DNA of 64,000 nucleotides from Oegoconia quadripuncta (GCA_949316235.1 OX438758.1:16193194-16257193), one strand, 5' to 3'. Counted from the stretch's first letter, positions 9,801-19,517 are shown. Notes: generated from the sequence alone by a model not told the origin. Numbers and translations: made by a program.

Positions 9801-11965
9801 GTGCTACTGTGGTGTGACAAATTTGCAGGTTCAGTCTATGCTCTTTTTTAAACTTTGTGTTGCAAATTTCCGTATGGAAATAGGGACTATTTTGATAATA
9901 GTAAGGCTCACTCAACAGTGGCACCTGTAGATGATAAATGTTTTCGAACATAAATGTGATATTTTTTGCTATTACCATGGACCAATAAAACAAGAAGATT
10001 GACAAAGGCCATACTAGAAATCGTAACGCAGTACCATCTCAGAACATCTTAAAATTCATTAAAACTAGATGGCGCTGATTCATAGCAAGTGAAGACAAAA
10101 AGAAGAAGGAACGTAAAAAATTAAGATTATTTTCTTCAATAACTGTGCTATAATTTATATAAAATACTTCGATAAACGATCGTTAGACAAAGGTATCTGG
10201 TACAAAACCATTCAGAGTCAGCCTCCTCATTTACCCTGGTTTCTTAGTTGTAAGTACTCTAGAAAAATTATAGTTCTAGCTCATAATCTGCGCTCTGGAC
10301 ATATCCCATTAAATAAGTATGGATTCTTAATGAAAAGGACCAACTCTTCCAATTGTGAGGTGTGTGGCATTGTGGAGGATGTGCACCATTTGTTGATGGA
10401 GTGTGTCCGGAATGGGCAGGCTCGATAGGCATTAAGGGGTAAACTAGGTCTGAACCGACTTGATGTGGGAACATTTCACGCTTTGTTATCAGCACCAACC
10501 TGTGATGGCGCCAGGAACTAGTTCACCTTTGTAAACTCATCACTGTCTCATTAGGTGTAAGATAACTGAATAGGGTACGATGGGATTGACATTTATGCTG
10601 CCTGCATATTATCCCAAAAAAAAAATAATAAAAAAAATTATACGTATTTATTTGAAATCATTAGTAATTTTAGTTATTTAATCCCAGGCTATAAGATCTT
10701 GTTTTATAGGTTGTGATATTACTATTTTGCCTTTCAAGTCGAAAGTTTCAAAGTGGTCGCATCAATCAACGTCAAACACGTAAAAACAATCCAATGATTG
10801 GAGATATATAAATACTAGTTTTCCGCCCGCGGCTTCGCCTGTTTGGAAGAACTTTATCGCGGAAATTTGGTTATCCCGCGGGAACTACTGACTTTATGTT
10901 TAATCTATGGTATGTTCTACCTATATACCAAATTACAGCCAAATCCGTTTAGCCGTTCCCCGTGATTGAGCAACAAACAAACAAACAAATATCCAAACTT
11001 TCTCATTTAAAATATTAGATAGCTCTTATAGCAAAAAACATGTGAATTATATAGTATTCCTTATAAAAACACAGTGATTATGCAGTGGGTTATCTTCGCC
11101 GTTCGTAACCTGTGTGAAAACTGTCCAGAGAATCAGGTAAGGATCACACCATAACAGCTCATACTATGTTGGTATTTAAGACCATTATGGAAATATTACT
11201 TATACATATTCTATGGGCAATACCCATACAATATGTATGAAAACCTTTGTTACATCTTCAATGGGCTCATAGTATTCAATTACTTTACACATACATAACG
11301 CAAAATGACAATGCTGTACATGTGGCCACATTGTGGTCCTCAAGAATTTGATGTTCTTGCCATCGACTCGCTAAGAAGAAGAACGCAAAATAATTCGTAT
11401 TCATGTTTTAGTGTTTAAGAAAATGTTTTTTTTTTTTATTTATATATGAGGGCGGCAAACGAGCATGCGGGTCACCTGTTGGATCTGTTTTTAATTTGCT
11501 CTAACCAGTGGCTACACAGGCAAAGAGTCAGTGCCTACCCTAGCATATTGTAATTTTTCCTCGAAATGCATTGTCAACACAGCTGATTCATACTATGTGA
11601 ACAGAAAAATATTCTAAACAGATGCGACGATTGGCTATTTATTATTTTGTAGTTGTATTTTTTCTCAATTAATAGCAAATCTTTCTGCCTACCCTCCCTG
11701 TGGCAAAACGCTGTTGCACGCCAATGATAATAACAAACTTGTAATTAAAAAAAAAAAAATTCACGTGCGGCCTTCTTTACTTAAGTTATCTAATAATTTT
11801 AAGTGTTATCATCTAATAACTTAGCTATATCCTTTTCAGGAGGTAATCTCTAAAATGAGTCTTCAAGGACCTGTGGACAATGAAGTTCTTCAGGAAATTG
11901 GTCTGTCTCTGAATACGGACGCCCAAGGCAACACCATTAAAATAGTCCCTATGCCGCGAACCTAG
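3847..11965 (+). CDS. ATXN10: Ataxin-10 orthologue, eight exons, about 801 aa
   Basis: Exons: 3847-4004, 4851-5716, 6120-6254, 7331-8180, 9149-9293, 9663-9726, 11075-11136 and 11840-11965. Every junction is GT-AG and keeps frame; the sum is 2406 nt, or 802 codons with stop. Ataxin-10 is a cytoplasmic armadillo-repeat-like protein linked in vertebrates to neuronal survival and cytokinesis. The family is recognised from the helical N-terminal repeats (exon 2), the 'LLRAIHKLGKESSNFFS' block (exon 3) and the conserved C-terminal ataxin-10 domain across exons 5-8, including 'IPILLDCCNIDARNP', 'WVIFAVRNLCENCPENQ' and 'KMSLQG'. Exon 1 (52 codons plus two bases) was assigned because its frame and donor (GTAGTA) complete codon phase with exon 2. 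Human ataxin-10 is about 475 aa. The excess is mainly exon 4, which inserts some 283 low-complexity residues just before the C-terminal domain. Introns hold SINEs and a LINE tail. Exon 1 is the least certain part. Confidence 0.9.
4071..4230 (+). repeat. 5S rRNA-derived SINE (SINE3-like), in ATXN10 intron 1
   Basis: Positions 4107-4158 read like the internal control region of 5S rRNA. 'gaagttaagcaacgtc' corresponds to the 5S box A area and 'ccttggatgggtgacc' to box C. The following 3' part ('gtgtttctgtgcttaag') resembles a second copy at 32116-32240, so this is a dispersed element rather than a 5S gene. Family assignment to SINE3 is inference. Confidence 0.65.
4588..4822 (+). repeat. Interspersed repeat family F ('ctagctttccgccc...')
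   Basis: Begins 'ctagctttccgcccaaggct', contains 'ttatcccgcggaaa', 'aatccagggtat' and 'aaaatccgttcatccgtttc', and ends near 'aacattcaaactttcac'. Copies occur at 10815, 26096, 27432, 30685, 48797 and 53125. It is a very abundant lepidopteran repeat; whether Helitron end or LINE tail cannot be told from this window. Confidence 0.7.
5717..6119 (+). other. ATXN10 intron 2
   Basis: The donor is GTGAGT at 5717 and the acceptor is 'tatttacag' ending at 6119. It contains no recognised element. The open frame at 5782-6027 reads through repeat-like sequence and is not considered coding. Confidence 0.6.
6315..6470 (+). repeat. Interspersed repeat family G ('tgagtgcggtttttttta')
   Basis: The string of words 'gtccagtctttgtccg', 'tatctcaataatg', 'tgagtgcggtt', 'gttcttagttatgcatg' and 'gaaaattggttcagc' recurs in the same order at about 59165-59290 and partly at 26985-27095. 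Family not identified; lies in ATXN10 intron 3. Confidence 0.55.
6529..6763 (-). repeat. tRNA-headed SINE, family C, reverse, head truncated
   Basis: Plus-strand words are 'cttgacctcaatcacacctg', 'atgttaagtgaagatgagg', 'ggctatcttatctctgaca', 'accggaacacaacaatgc' and 'tagctagccaggtggac'. The same consensus appears complete with tRNA-like head at 12183, 27113, 31688 and 46815. This copy ends before the tRNA-like head. Confidence 0.75.
8566..8727 (+). repeat. SINE family A tail fragment in ATXN10 intron 4
   Basis: 'acatgtgtacccgagttatg' followed by 'atatcaaccatctggtat' and 'agtagatggcgatgtgtgtg' matches the tails of the family A copies at 2843 and 53673. The tRNA-like head is missing (5' truncated). 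Confidence 0.65.
8728..9148 (+). other. ATXN10 intron 4, 3' part
   Basis: A 70-codon open frame at 8851-9063 has no recognisable relatives and no splice-compatible role in the ataxin-10 model. The polypyrimidine stretch and 'cctcacag' ending at 9148 form the exon 5 acceptor. Nothing else is recognised. Confidence 0.4.
10240..10560 (+). pseudogene. LINE ORF2 C-terminal fragment (zinc-knuckle tail)
   Basis: Translation yields 'VLAHNLRSGHIPLNKYGFL' followed by a CxxC...H...C arrangement ('NCEVCGIVEDVHHLLMEC'). This is the typical cysteine-rich tail after the RT/RNase H part of R1/jockey-type LINEs. An in-frame TAG near 10426 breaks it. It lies in ATXN10 intron 6. Confidence 0.7.
10815..11021 (+). 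repeat. Interspersed repeat family F copy
   Basis: 'ttttccgcccgcggcttcgc', 'ttatcccgcgggaactact', 'atatgttctacctatatacc'-like words and the tail 'aacaaatatccaaactttc' match the other family F copies. Located immediately 5' of ATXN10 exon 7. Confidence 0.7.
11425..11520 (+). repeat. Fragment of repeat 'gggcggcaaacgagcatgc'
   Basis: 'tatgagggcggcaaacgagc' with 'gggtcacctgttgg' is the start of the same abundant repeat seen more fully at 59300-59530. It lies in ATXN10 intron 7. Confidence 0.55.
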
Positions 11966-12182
11966 AAATATTTCAATCAACGAACTACATTCAAGGTCAG
12001 TTTCCGCCGAAATAATATAGGTGGCGTTTTAGAACCTCCTGGAGGTTTGAGTTTCATGTTCTGTAATTTCATCTTCGAATCAACCCTACTAATTTTCATA
12101 GCTTTTATCAAAAAAGAACTTCGATTGTGGTCTTTTGGCTATAAAATTACATTTTAACCATTTAAGTGACTCAATGTGAAAA

Positions 12183-12474
12183 ACATAGGGTTTACGAATC
12201 AGAAGTCGCGGGTCCGATCCCCGGCGGGGTACATGTTTAGTACTCGGTTTGGTTGGTAAGGTATTTAAAATATTCGCCTGGCTAGCTACCACCATCTTAT
12301 CTCAGTCTTCTGCCAAAACAGCAATGTTAACAATCATTGTTGTGTTACGGTTGTTAAGAATAAGATAGCCGGACCTCCAAATAAGATGGGATTTCGCTTC
12401 CACCTTCGGCCTCATCTTCACTTAACATGGTGTGATTACCGTCAAATGCTAACCCGTAGTGTGTTAAAAAATAC
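12183..12474 (+). repeat. tRNA-headed SINE, family C
   Basis: The head carries 'ggtttacgaatcagaagtcg' and a B-box-like 'GGTCCGATCCCCGGCGGGG'. The body continues with 'acatgtttagtactcggttt', 'gcctggctagctaccacc', 'accttcggcctcatcttcac' and the tail 'taacccgtagtgtg'. Lies about 220 bp downstream of the ATXN10 stop codon. Confidence 0.75.
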
Positions 12475-13135
12475 AATATTAGTAGCAAATAAGGGATTTT
12501 GTACACAAGTACACTGTGTAAAGGGACAGCGCCATCTATGTAGTTTTTGTGGAAGCTGACATTGAACATGGCTCATTAGGTATGGGCACAGAATTTAGTA
12601 CTGTATGGGTACTAATAATTTAGAGCTATTCTATGCTCTTGTCGGTTGAGTAGTGACCACCATGATAATAATATTATTGTGTGCAAAACTGAAACTACTA
12701 TGAATCATTGTATAAAACTTTAAAGGAAGTCATATATATCAAATAAATAACAGAAAGATAATACATGTTTTCATTCACCGATTAGGTTCTTTTGTTTGCC
12801 TCCCAATAGCACTAAGTAACCACTATCTATTTCTGTCAGCAATCATGACGTTGGTCCAGTGCGGCGTAGATGATGTGTTTACTAAATTAGTAATATCTAC
12901 AGTAAAATAACAAACTGAAGTATTACTTCGGATGCTGGAGCTGTGGTGTGGGTGACATAATTTGCGTACAGTAGCAATCAGTTTTAGCCCGGGCAATTCT
13001 TCAAAATCAATAAATAAATCAACAATAAAAGGCATCTCTATTCTCCACTTTTTTATTATTAAATTACACACAAATTACAGTAAAAGACATGATGCAGTTT
13101 CTGTAGCCGCAATTTTATCCAGCAAAAAATAATTT
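12475..13135. other. Intergenic sequence downstream of ATXN10
   Basis: AT-rich, with short open frames only. I recognise no gene, RNA or complete repeat here. Confidence 0.4.
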
Positions 13136-13317
13136 TTAATAAACGAAACTCAAGACTATCATTCATTCGCCGCAGAGGCGATTACTTGAAAAGTGATCTT
13201 AGCTGAGTAGACCTTAACGGAGCTTGATATAGCGTCTTCTTAAGACGCATCTCGGGTGATACAGCCTCAAGACTTGTATTGAGATTGGTTTATTAATACG
13301 GGCCTAGATCTGTATAC
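13136..13317 (-). mobile_element. Truncated TIR MITE ('cccgtattaataaacca' family)
   Basis: The right end reads 'gagattggtttattaatacg' followed by 'ggcctag'. Internal words 'cattcattcgccgc', 'gagatgcgtcttaag' (in reverse) and 'cctcaagacttgtattgag' match the complete 335-bp copy at 21109-21443. Only about half of the element is present. Confidence 0.7.
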
Positions 13318-13410
13318 GACGAATGACTTGTTTTGACTGAGACTGACTTCAAAGTGAAGAAATATGACATGTCTGTTTGGGCTTGGATCCCTTTGCCTTC
13401 TCCAACGAAG
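13310..13410 (+). repeat. Short dispersed repeat shared with 57405-57525
   Basis: 'tgtatacgacgaatgacttg', 'gagactgactt' and 'gatccctttgccttctcc' recur in order near 57410-57515. Family unknown. Confidence 0.5.
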
Positions 13411-13853
13411 AACTGACAACATTGATTTGAAATTACTGAGGAAGAGGCTGTATGGCCATGCTCCTTGGCCTGCCTATCAAAGGGCGAACATTATTAAAAA
13501 AAAATTACATTTGACAGTGACACATTCTTGTCCGTCCGCAAAGAGTATAGTAACTATTAACCGAGAAAGAGTGGCAACTCCGTGGTTAAATTTGCATGTA
13601 TAGACAGTGCTGCTGCCAGCGATTGGTTGAGGAATTAAATCTATCTATGCATACCTATACGTACGTACACTGATTATATAGGTAGAAACTGGGTTTAGAA
13701 ATAGGTATTGTTGCTTATGAGGAAGTTTTTATTTCTCATAACTAATTTCTTTAAATTAGCTATGAAAAACAAGTATAACAAAAACAAACAACAAATTAAC
13801 AAAAATCTGAACTTTTACAAAAACTTTCAAACGGAAATCGACGTTGACTGAGA
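13410..13853. other. Intergenic sequence before the P-like element
   Basis: I see nothing beyond a short open frame continuing the preceding repeat and AT-rich sequence with oligo-A runs. Confidence 0.35.
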
Positions 13854-13861
13854 GCTCGACA

Positions 13862-14734
13862 CATGGACTTATTATTTAAACAGGACTGATAACTATCAAA
13901 AGAATCATTTAGGATCACTATGTCAACGCAATAAGGTATTAAATTGGATGCACCATACACAAAGGCAAATCCGAGCCGAGAGAGATAGAAATAACGGAGG
14001 CCGTGTGTCTCGTTCTTACATCTTGCCAGCAAAAAAAATGATTATGATCAACAGTTTTGGCTACTCAAAAATTCCATTGAAACACTTATATTTTTATGTT
14101 ATTTTAACAATTATAAATAAACAAATAACATTCGCATTAATTTCTTTTCATATATTCTTAAATCAAACAGAAAACATACATTTTTATTTCCATTTTGTTA
14201 TTTTTATGGTAACCCTGAAAAGCATGTCATGTCATGGCGGTTCGGTGTGATTTTGAATTTTCTTTGCATTAAAAGTTTTTTAAAGTATTTGTTATATTAT
14301 AACAAGTAAAAGGAGTAAAATGGTGAAAAAGTGTTGCGTTTATACTTGCCCAAGTGAATCCTATGGTGGTTGCAACATATCTTTCCACAGGTAAGCTAAA
14401 AATAATATTTTTGTAAATCAAAGAAGTAGGATGCCCATGAATTCTTGAAATGAGTCGAAATATGTGAAATATGTGTGATTGATTAGGGTCCTGACTGTTG
14501 TACTATTATTGCAGTTTCCCAAAAAATGAAGAAATGCGAAATAAATGGCTCACGTCGGCTAATGTCAAAACGCCAAAGTTTTTTGACAAATATTTTATTA
14601 CAACATTTGTCCTAAGTAACAAATATATTGTGGTCACCCTGTTAGACAGAGACAAACGGCCTCTACGTTACACATCCTGCTCGGCTCGTTTTTCAGCGGC
14701 GAGTACTCAGTCCTGTTTAAATAATAAGTCCATG
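13862..14734 (+). mobile_element. Internally deleted P-superfamily DNA transposon (873 bp)
   Basis: The element has perfect 28-bp terminal inverted repeats. The left end (13862-13889) begins 'catggacttattatttaaac' and the right end (14707-14734) is its exact reverse complement. It is bounded by the 8-bp direct repeat 'gctcgaca' at 13854-13861 and 14735-14742. Termini of CA...TG, about 30-bp ends and 8-bp target duplications are the hallmarks of the P superfamily, whose transposases begin with a THAP zinc finger. The element does encode the first half of a THAP domain. A second imperfect inverted pair lies further in (about 13970-14020 and 14640-14690, 'aacggaggccgtgtgtctc' type). No RNase H-like or GTP-binding transposase parts are present, so it cannot move on its own. 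Its right end is 180 bp upstream of the CZIB start codon. Confidence 0.85.
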
Positions 14735-14758
14735 GCTCGACATGACACCCACCGGTAA
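14320..14758 (+). pseudogene. Truncated THAP-domain transposase remnant inside the P-like element
   Basis: Exon 1 (14320-14390) encodes 'MVKKCCVYTCPSESYGGC', carrying the first THAP zinc pair (C-x4-C type), and ends in 'FH' plus an AG-GT donor. Exon 2 starts at 14515 after 'ttattgcag' and restores the THAP signature 'SFPKNEEMRNKWL'. THAP fingers are C2CH: the later C-x2-H pair and the AVPTIF box are absent, because the frame runs into subterminal repeat sequence, then through the right inverted repeat and stops in flanking host DNA at 14758 (about 104 aa in total). A truncated DNA-binding product could in principle act like the short repressors made by deleted Drosophila P elements, but without the second zinc pair it probably does not fold. 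A diverged host THAP gene is the alternative reading, and the flanking TSD and TIRs argue against it. Confidence 0.75.
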
Positions 14759-14914
14759 GATGGCGGCTGCTGCCACAGAACACTAATAACGGTTAGTTCG
14801 TCAACCGCAGTCTGCTATGAAAATTGATGACATTTGAAGTGTGCCCCCCCTGTCCGTCCGTCTTGTTGTTGTTGCGTTCAGTTGGCATTAATACTACTGA
14901 AATACTGTAATAAA

Positions 14915-16572
14915 ATGGTAAAAATAGCTCTCCAAATCAAGGCAAATTTAGAAAACATTGAAAAATTGTATACAAGCCATCCACACTACCAATGGTTCCT
15001 GAAATTAAAGTGCGGCAGCTGCGGCGAAGTGACTGAAAAATTTCATGATCTTATGGAGTCCGAGAAAGTACCTCAGAAGCACACAAGAGCTGAAACCAAC
15101 CTACTTATAAAGTGCAAATTGTGTTCACGGGAAAATAGCATTGATGTAATCGCAGGAAGCAACGGTATATTTGCTTTAGTCATAAATATTTTTGCTACTT
15201 GTATTTTAGTTTTTGACGACCCCGGTACATAATGCAGGTTATCTCACTTTAGTATTTTGTTTTCTCAGGAGCATTTACTAATTATGATGTAAACAAGTTC
15301 AAGACAATAGTAACCTTTGACTGTAGAGGAGTGGAGCCTGTAGACTTTGAACCCAAGTCCGGGTGGATTGCCGAAGCTGAGGATGACGGTGATTTATTAC
15401 CATTACCATATTTGATATTCTAGACGAATAATATTAGCGAGTTTACCGCAGTGTCGATAAATAAAAAAAGAAAGCCTATCAACCACTATACTACATTACA
15501 TTACCCATGGCTATGGAAAACACAGAGAACAATTTCGAATAGATCTCGCCAATGCAATCTTTTATTACTGTAGATCACTCCCCTGTGCTGCTGTGTTCTC
15601 CAAAAGGTGTTCTCACCCCCTGTGACAGGTGGAACTTAAAAAAATTTGCAGTTTGTATTGACAAGCTCTATTGTTTGCAACCATGAAAGAGAAGAAATAT
15701 TAGGTCCTTACCTATGAAATTGGCGTTTTGTATGAAGAATTTCATAGACTTTTCTCCATACAAACATTTTTGATTTTTTTTGGGAACGGCAAATCCAAAT
15801 TTAGCTAAACTTTGTGTTTATTATCGGATAAGGTTAAGTATAGGCAGCGTTAATTTTTAAAAGTAACCGCTTTATAAAAGTTTCAGCGAATCTAAGAAAT
15901 GATTATGGGAAGCACATGAAAAGAGCTTTGTTCAAATTTTTTTTTTATATGATTTAGCCTAGAAATTAAAAAACATTTCATGTGAAACCTTGAAATAATA
16001 TTCCATTTTCCAAATAAAAAACAAATTTGGATATAGCTTTGAAAATCGCAGGAATTGGTACATATGATTAACGAAGAAAAAAAACGCCAATTTCATATGT
16101 AAAGACTCAATATTAAAAAAAGATTAGGATAAATAATTTGTCCTAAAAAAATATGTTTATGCATCCTTATATACATATCCTTATATGCATGGACTTTGTA
16201 GCTGCAACTCTCCCAGTGCAGAAATCTGTGAGTTTTCTAACTTTTCTTTTTGTGTCTCCTTACACTGGCCATAAATTCTATTCTCCTGTTGCAATAAAGT
16301 GTAAATTTTGCATATTTTTTTTGTGAGCATCCCATTTTCTACCCCTTGGCTTATTTAGGCATATTAGGTAACATTTTAAATACATTACTTTATTACAATA
16401 TGGAGCAACTGTTCTACATGCATGATTTTTCGATTTAATATTTCTGTTTCCAGGTAGAAAATTTGAAGACGTTGACCTATCTGAAAAGGAATGGGTGGAC
16501 TACGATGAGAAGATCCAAACCTCAGTTGGAGTGTACGAACTGGAGTGGCAATTTGTAAAAGTAAAATCTTAA
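14915..16572 (+). CDS. CZIB: CXXC motif-containing zinc-binding protein (UPF0587), three exons
   Basis: Exons are 14915-15164, 15269-15388 and 16454-16572. Both introns are GT-AG and both interrupt a codon after base one; the product is 162 aa, close to the roughly 160 aa of the human C1orf123/CZIB protein. The family is a small cytosolic zinc-binding fold of uncertain biochemical role. Recognition rests on the N-terminus '[15 protein letters not shown]', the two CXXC zinc sites ('CGSC' in exon 1 and 'CKLC' shortly after), the block 'RENSID', then 'CRGVEPVDF' in exon 2 and '[16 protein letters not shown]' in exon 3. All four cysteines are intact. The start was chosen because it gives the conserved MxKIALQ N-terminus. 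A canonical AATAAA lies at 16627, 55 bp past the stop. The 5' flank is a P-like transposon, and intron 2 contains a TIR element. Confidence 0.95.
15701..16111. mobile_element. TIR MITE inside CZIB intron 2
   Basis: 'cttacctatgaaattggcg' at 15707 is mirrored by the reverse complement of 'cgccaatttcatatgtaaag' at 16085-16104, giving inverted ends of about 25-29 bp around an AT-rich interior with no coding capacity. Target duplication cannot be fixed with confidence (TA-rich flanks). Confidence 0.6.
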
Positions 16573-16626
16573 TCTGTATATTTTATTTTGTGTTAAGATT
16601 TAGGTTAATGTTTAATAGTTTGTTGT

Positions 16627-16632
16627 AATAAA
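16627..16632 (+). terminator. Polyadenylation signal of CZIB
   Basis: Canonical AATAAA, 55 bp after the CZIB stop codon. Confidence 0.7.
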
Positions 16633-16699
16633 AGCAGTCTTGAAGACAACTTTTGTTTCTTTTTCTCCTACACAATGCAATGAGTTAACCTTTGACCTC

Positions 16700-17110
16700 A
16701 ACCACACTATCCACGGCTATAAAAGGATGTCGCAGGTTCGATTCCCTGCACATGTTAAGTGCTTAGTCAGGTGGTGAGTAGGACATTTTTTATAAAGTCT
16801 GCCTAAGTTTGCCGCCAAGCAGCAAAATTGATTGCATTGTTGTCTTCTGGCTGCAACAGCGGATCCAGCTTTCGAATCAGGGGGAGCATGCTTAGCCATC
16901 ATAATAAGAACATTTTTCCTAAATATGTATAAAGTGTTTCTATAAATTAAATTTAATTTAGCTTAAGTAAATATTCCTAATAAAGTAAATTTTTTTAGAT
17001 TAGGCAGCCAATGTCTGACTGTTTGTGATAGATATGACACCCAATCCCTATTCCACTTTCGGCCTCTTCTTCACTTGGTAAGTTGTGATGACATCAAACG
17101 CTAACCTGAT
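16700..17110 (+). repeat. Diverged and split SINE family C copy
   Basis: The tRNA-like B-box 'GGTTCGATTCCCTGC' and 'tgccgccaagcagcaa' are at 16730-16870. The family C tail 'ttcggcctcttcttcacttg' appears only at 17058, so unrelated sequence (16880-17040) separates the two parts. Confidence 0.5.
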
Positions 17111-17479
17111 AAACAAGCAGGCCATTATTTTTAGGAGCCCATCTGTTCCCCTGCTGGGCAAAGGCGTCCCTCCTATGAGAGCTAGTCTACAAAAATGTTT
17201 TACTGCCAGGGATTGGGATATGTTTTACAATAACTTATAATTTAAATAAAAGAGCTAAAATAATTCATCCTTTTTCTCACTTTATTTTGTCCATGCAATG
17301 CTTCTGTCGAAATTAAGTTTAAAATTAAGACGCCCTCGTCTAACGTCTACGGAGATTCACAATACTTCTGCTTTAGCACACAGAGACCACTAGTTCTAAA
17401 GTAATTTTATACCCAGACTAAAGAGAACGTAGGTATTCATTCAATTCAATATTACTGAATAGATGTAATAAATTGATGA

Positions 17480-17795
17480 ATTGGCAAGCATCGGTGGCTC
17501 AGTGGAGGAGTGACATTCTCCCAGTTTGGGAGGTCCAGATTCCTCCCCAGGCAGGCCATGCACCAATGAGTTTTTAAATGTAATTTAATTATCTGCATAT
17601 ATCCGGCTGCTTTTAAACGGTGAAAGAAAACATCGTGAGGAAACCTACATCCCTGCGAAATTAAAATAAAATTCGTGGACATATGAAGTCGCCAACCCGC
17701 ACTCGCCAGCGTGGGAGACTATGGACCATAGTCCCTCAATATGAGGGAAGGTCTGTGTCCCTGCAGTAGGATGTTTAGGACTGATGTGAAGATTA
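17480..17795 (+). repeat. tRNA-headed SINE, family D
   Basis: The head 'catcggtggctcagtggagg' (A-box-like) comes before a decayed B-box area and 'ccaggcaggccatgcacc'. The body 'aatgagtttttaaatgtaat', 'gaaaacatcgtgaggaaacc' and the end 'ccctgcagtaggatgttta' follow. Copies at 21995 and, reversed, 58652. Confidence 0.7.
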
Positions 17796-18070
17796 AATTG
17801 ATTTATCTACTGGCGCGGCTTCACTATCACTAGTGGCCTTTTAATACGATTGCTTCTATGTTACGGAGGCCGCACCCTCCGTACATAGTTTCAATCGAAA
17901 GCAGTCGTACAAAGTCGGTTGCCTACAACGGCGGCTTAAAAAACACTGATGGTCCCAACGATTGTCCGCACATAAACACAATACTCCGACCACAAATCCA
18001 CTAATCTCTAAAAGAGGAGGCTGTGCCCCAACAGTGCGGTCGTGTAAGGCTATTGATTACCTTTTTTTTT

Positions 18071-18260
18071 TTTTATGCATAACGGGTTGGTACTTGACCT
18101 CAATCACACCTGATGTTATAAGTGAAGATGAGGTCGAAGATGGAAGCGTACTGACCCGGAAACCCCAACACATTTGGGGGACTGGCTATCTTATCTCTAT
18201 TTTACTATTAACAATGCTATTAACATTGCTGCTTGGCGGCAGATTTAGAACCTTTATATA
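18071..18260 (-). repeat. SINE family C fragment, reverse
   Basis: 'atgcataacgggttggtact' then 'gacctcaatcacacctgatg' and 'gactggctatcttatctct' match the 3' half of family C on the minus strand. Confidence 0.7.
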
Positions 18261-18264
18261 ATTT

Positions 18265-18468
18265 TACGCCAATATCTAGTCCCAAACTAGATAAAGGCCG
18301 TACATGGATGTTAGATAATAGATAAACATATAAATATTTATATAAACATCCATGACTCGGGATTAATGTTCGTATTCATCATACAAACGTATACCCCTAG
18401 CGGGATTCGAACCCGCAATCGTTGGTTTCGAAGGCAGTGTCATTACCGACTACACCAAATTAATTGTT
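18265..18468 (-). repeat. tRNA-headed SINE, family B, reverse
   Basis: On the minus strand the head has 'TGGTGTAGTCGGTAATGAC' and the B box 'GGTTCGAATCCCGC', followed by 'atgaatacgaacattaatc' and the end 'tagtttgggactagatattg'. Best full copy is at 33298. Confidence 0.7.
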
Positions 18469-18917
18469 TTTTGAAGTAGGTAAGTAGTTCTTCATGTTCC
18501 GTTATTATATAAATATCAAACGTAATCTCACCATCGTCAATCATAAAAAATATCTAAGTCAAAATATTTGTCAAAGCACCATTACTGCACTCACGAAACC
18601 AAGTCCTTCGAGCCGGAGATGACTCATGCAAGTGGGGTCTTTCTTTATTTATTAATGAACAGCCCAAGGAAGCGCGATGCATCGATGAATGAGCCGTGTG
18701 TGGATTCGTTTTTAACACGATTTCGCGCGCAAGTCGACTGTGACTCGCGCGCACTCGAACGAAAGTGAAATTGCTGAGGCTTCCTATTCCGGAAACCGTT
18801 TAGCGCCATGTAGCTATTAGATCATGGATGATATATGCTGGAATAGTTACTCGGATGGTCAATATTTAGTTAGTTGACATACAGGATAGCTTCGAGACGA
18901 GTCGAGTTTTACGACCG

Positions 18918-19176
18918 AGGTGTAGTAGATAGTGTCTGCGAAACCAACGGTTGCGGATTCGAATCCCGCGAGGAGTGAATGTTTGTGTGACGAATAGTTT
19001 TTTATAGATTATATAGGATACTATATAACGGATAAACATGCATAAATATTTATACAAACATCCAATACTCTGGAATAAATGTTCGTATTCGTCACAGAAA
19101 CATTTACCCCTTGCGGGATTCGTACCCACAACCGTTGGTTTCACTGACAGGGTCACTATCCACTACACCAATCGGT
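18918..19176. repeat. Two SINE family B copies head to head
   Basis: A plus-oriented head and body (18918-19005; B box 'GGATTCGAATCCCGC') runs directly into a minus-oriented copy (19005-19176; 'gcgggattcgtacccacaac'). The pair is an imperfect palindrome of about 260 bp. Confidence 0.65.
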
Positions 19177-19199
19177 TGTCTTTTGTTCTCTATATTAAT

Positions 19200-19485
19200 G
19201 ATTATATTAGACATACTTTTTTCTCTTTTTAATCTGTTATAAATAAATATCCTTGGACATACACACAATGCCATCTAGTTTCACATTAAGCAACTATAGT
19301 CTTATGTTTTGGATACCAGATGGTTGATATACTACATAAGTACATATATTTTATTTTTTCACTGAGAGGGTCACTATACACTACACCAATCCGTTGTTTG
19401 TTCTCTATATTAATGTTTATATTGCATTGATATTCACTAGTCTACATTTTACATTTCTATATTGTTCATGAATTAAAAAGTGAAT
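19200..19485 (-). repeat. Dispersed 280-bp repeat containing a chimeric SINE
   Basis: Contains a family A tail ('gccatctagtttcacatta', 'ggataccagatggttgatat') fused to a family B head without B box ('gagagggtcactatacacta'). The block plus its 3' flank is almost the exact reverse complement of 51845-52117, so it moved or duplicated as one unit. Confidence 0.65.
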
Positions 19486-19517
19486 ACAAGTAATCCTAAA
19501 GCTCTCTATATATTGCA

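Noticed and set aside
14834..14914. Upstream in-frame extension of CZIB
   Set aside because: The family's conserved N-terminus begins exactly at the ATG at 14915; upstream codons use a non-ATG start and low-complexity sequence.
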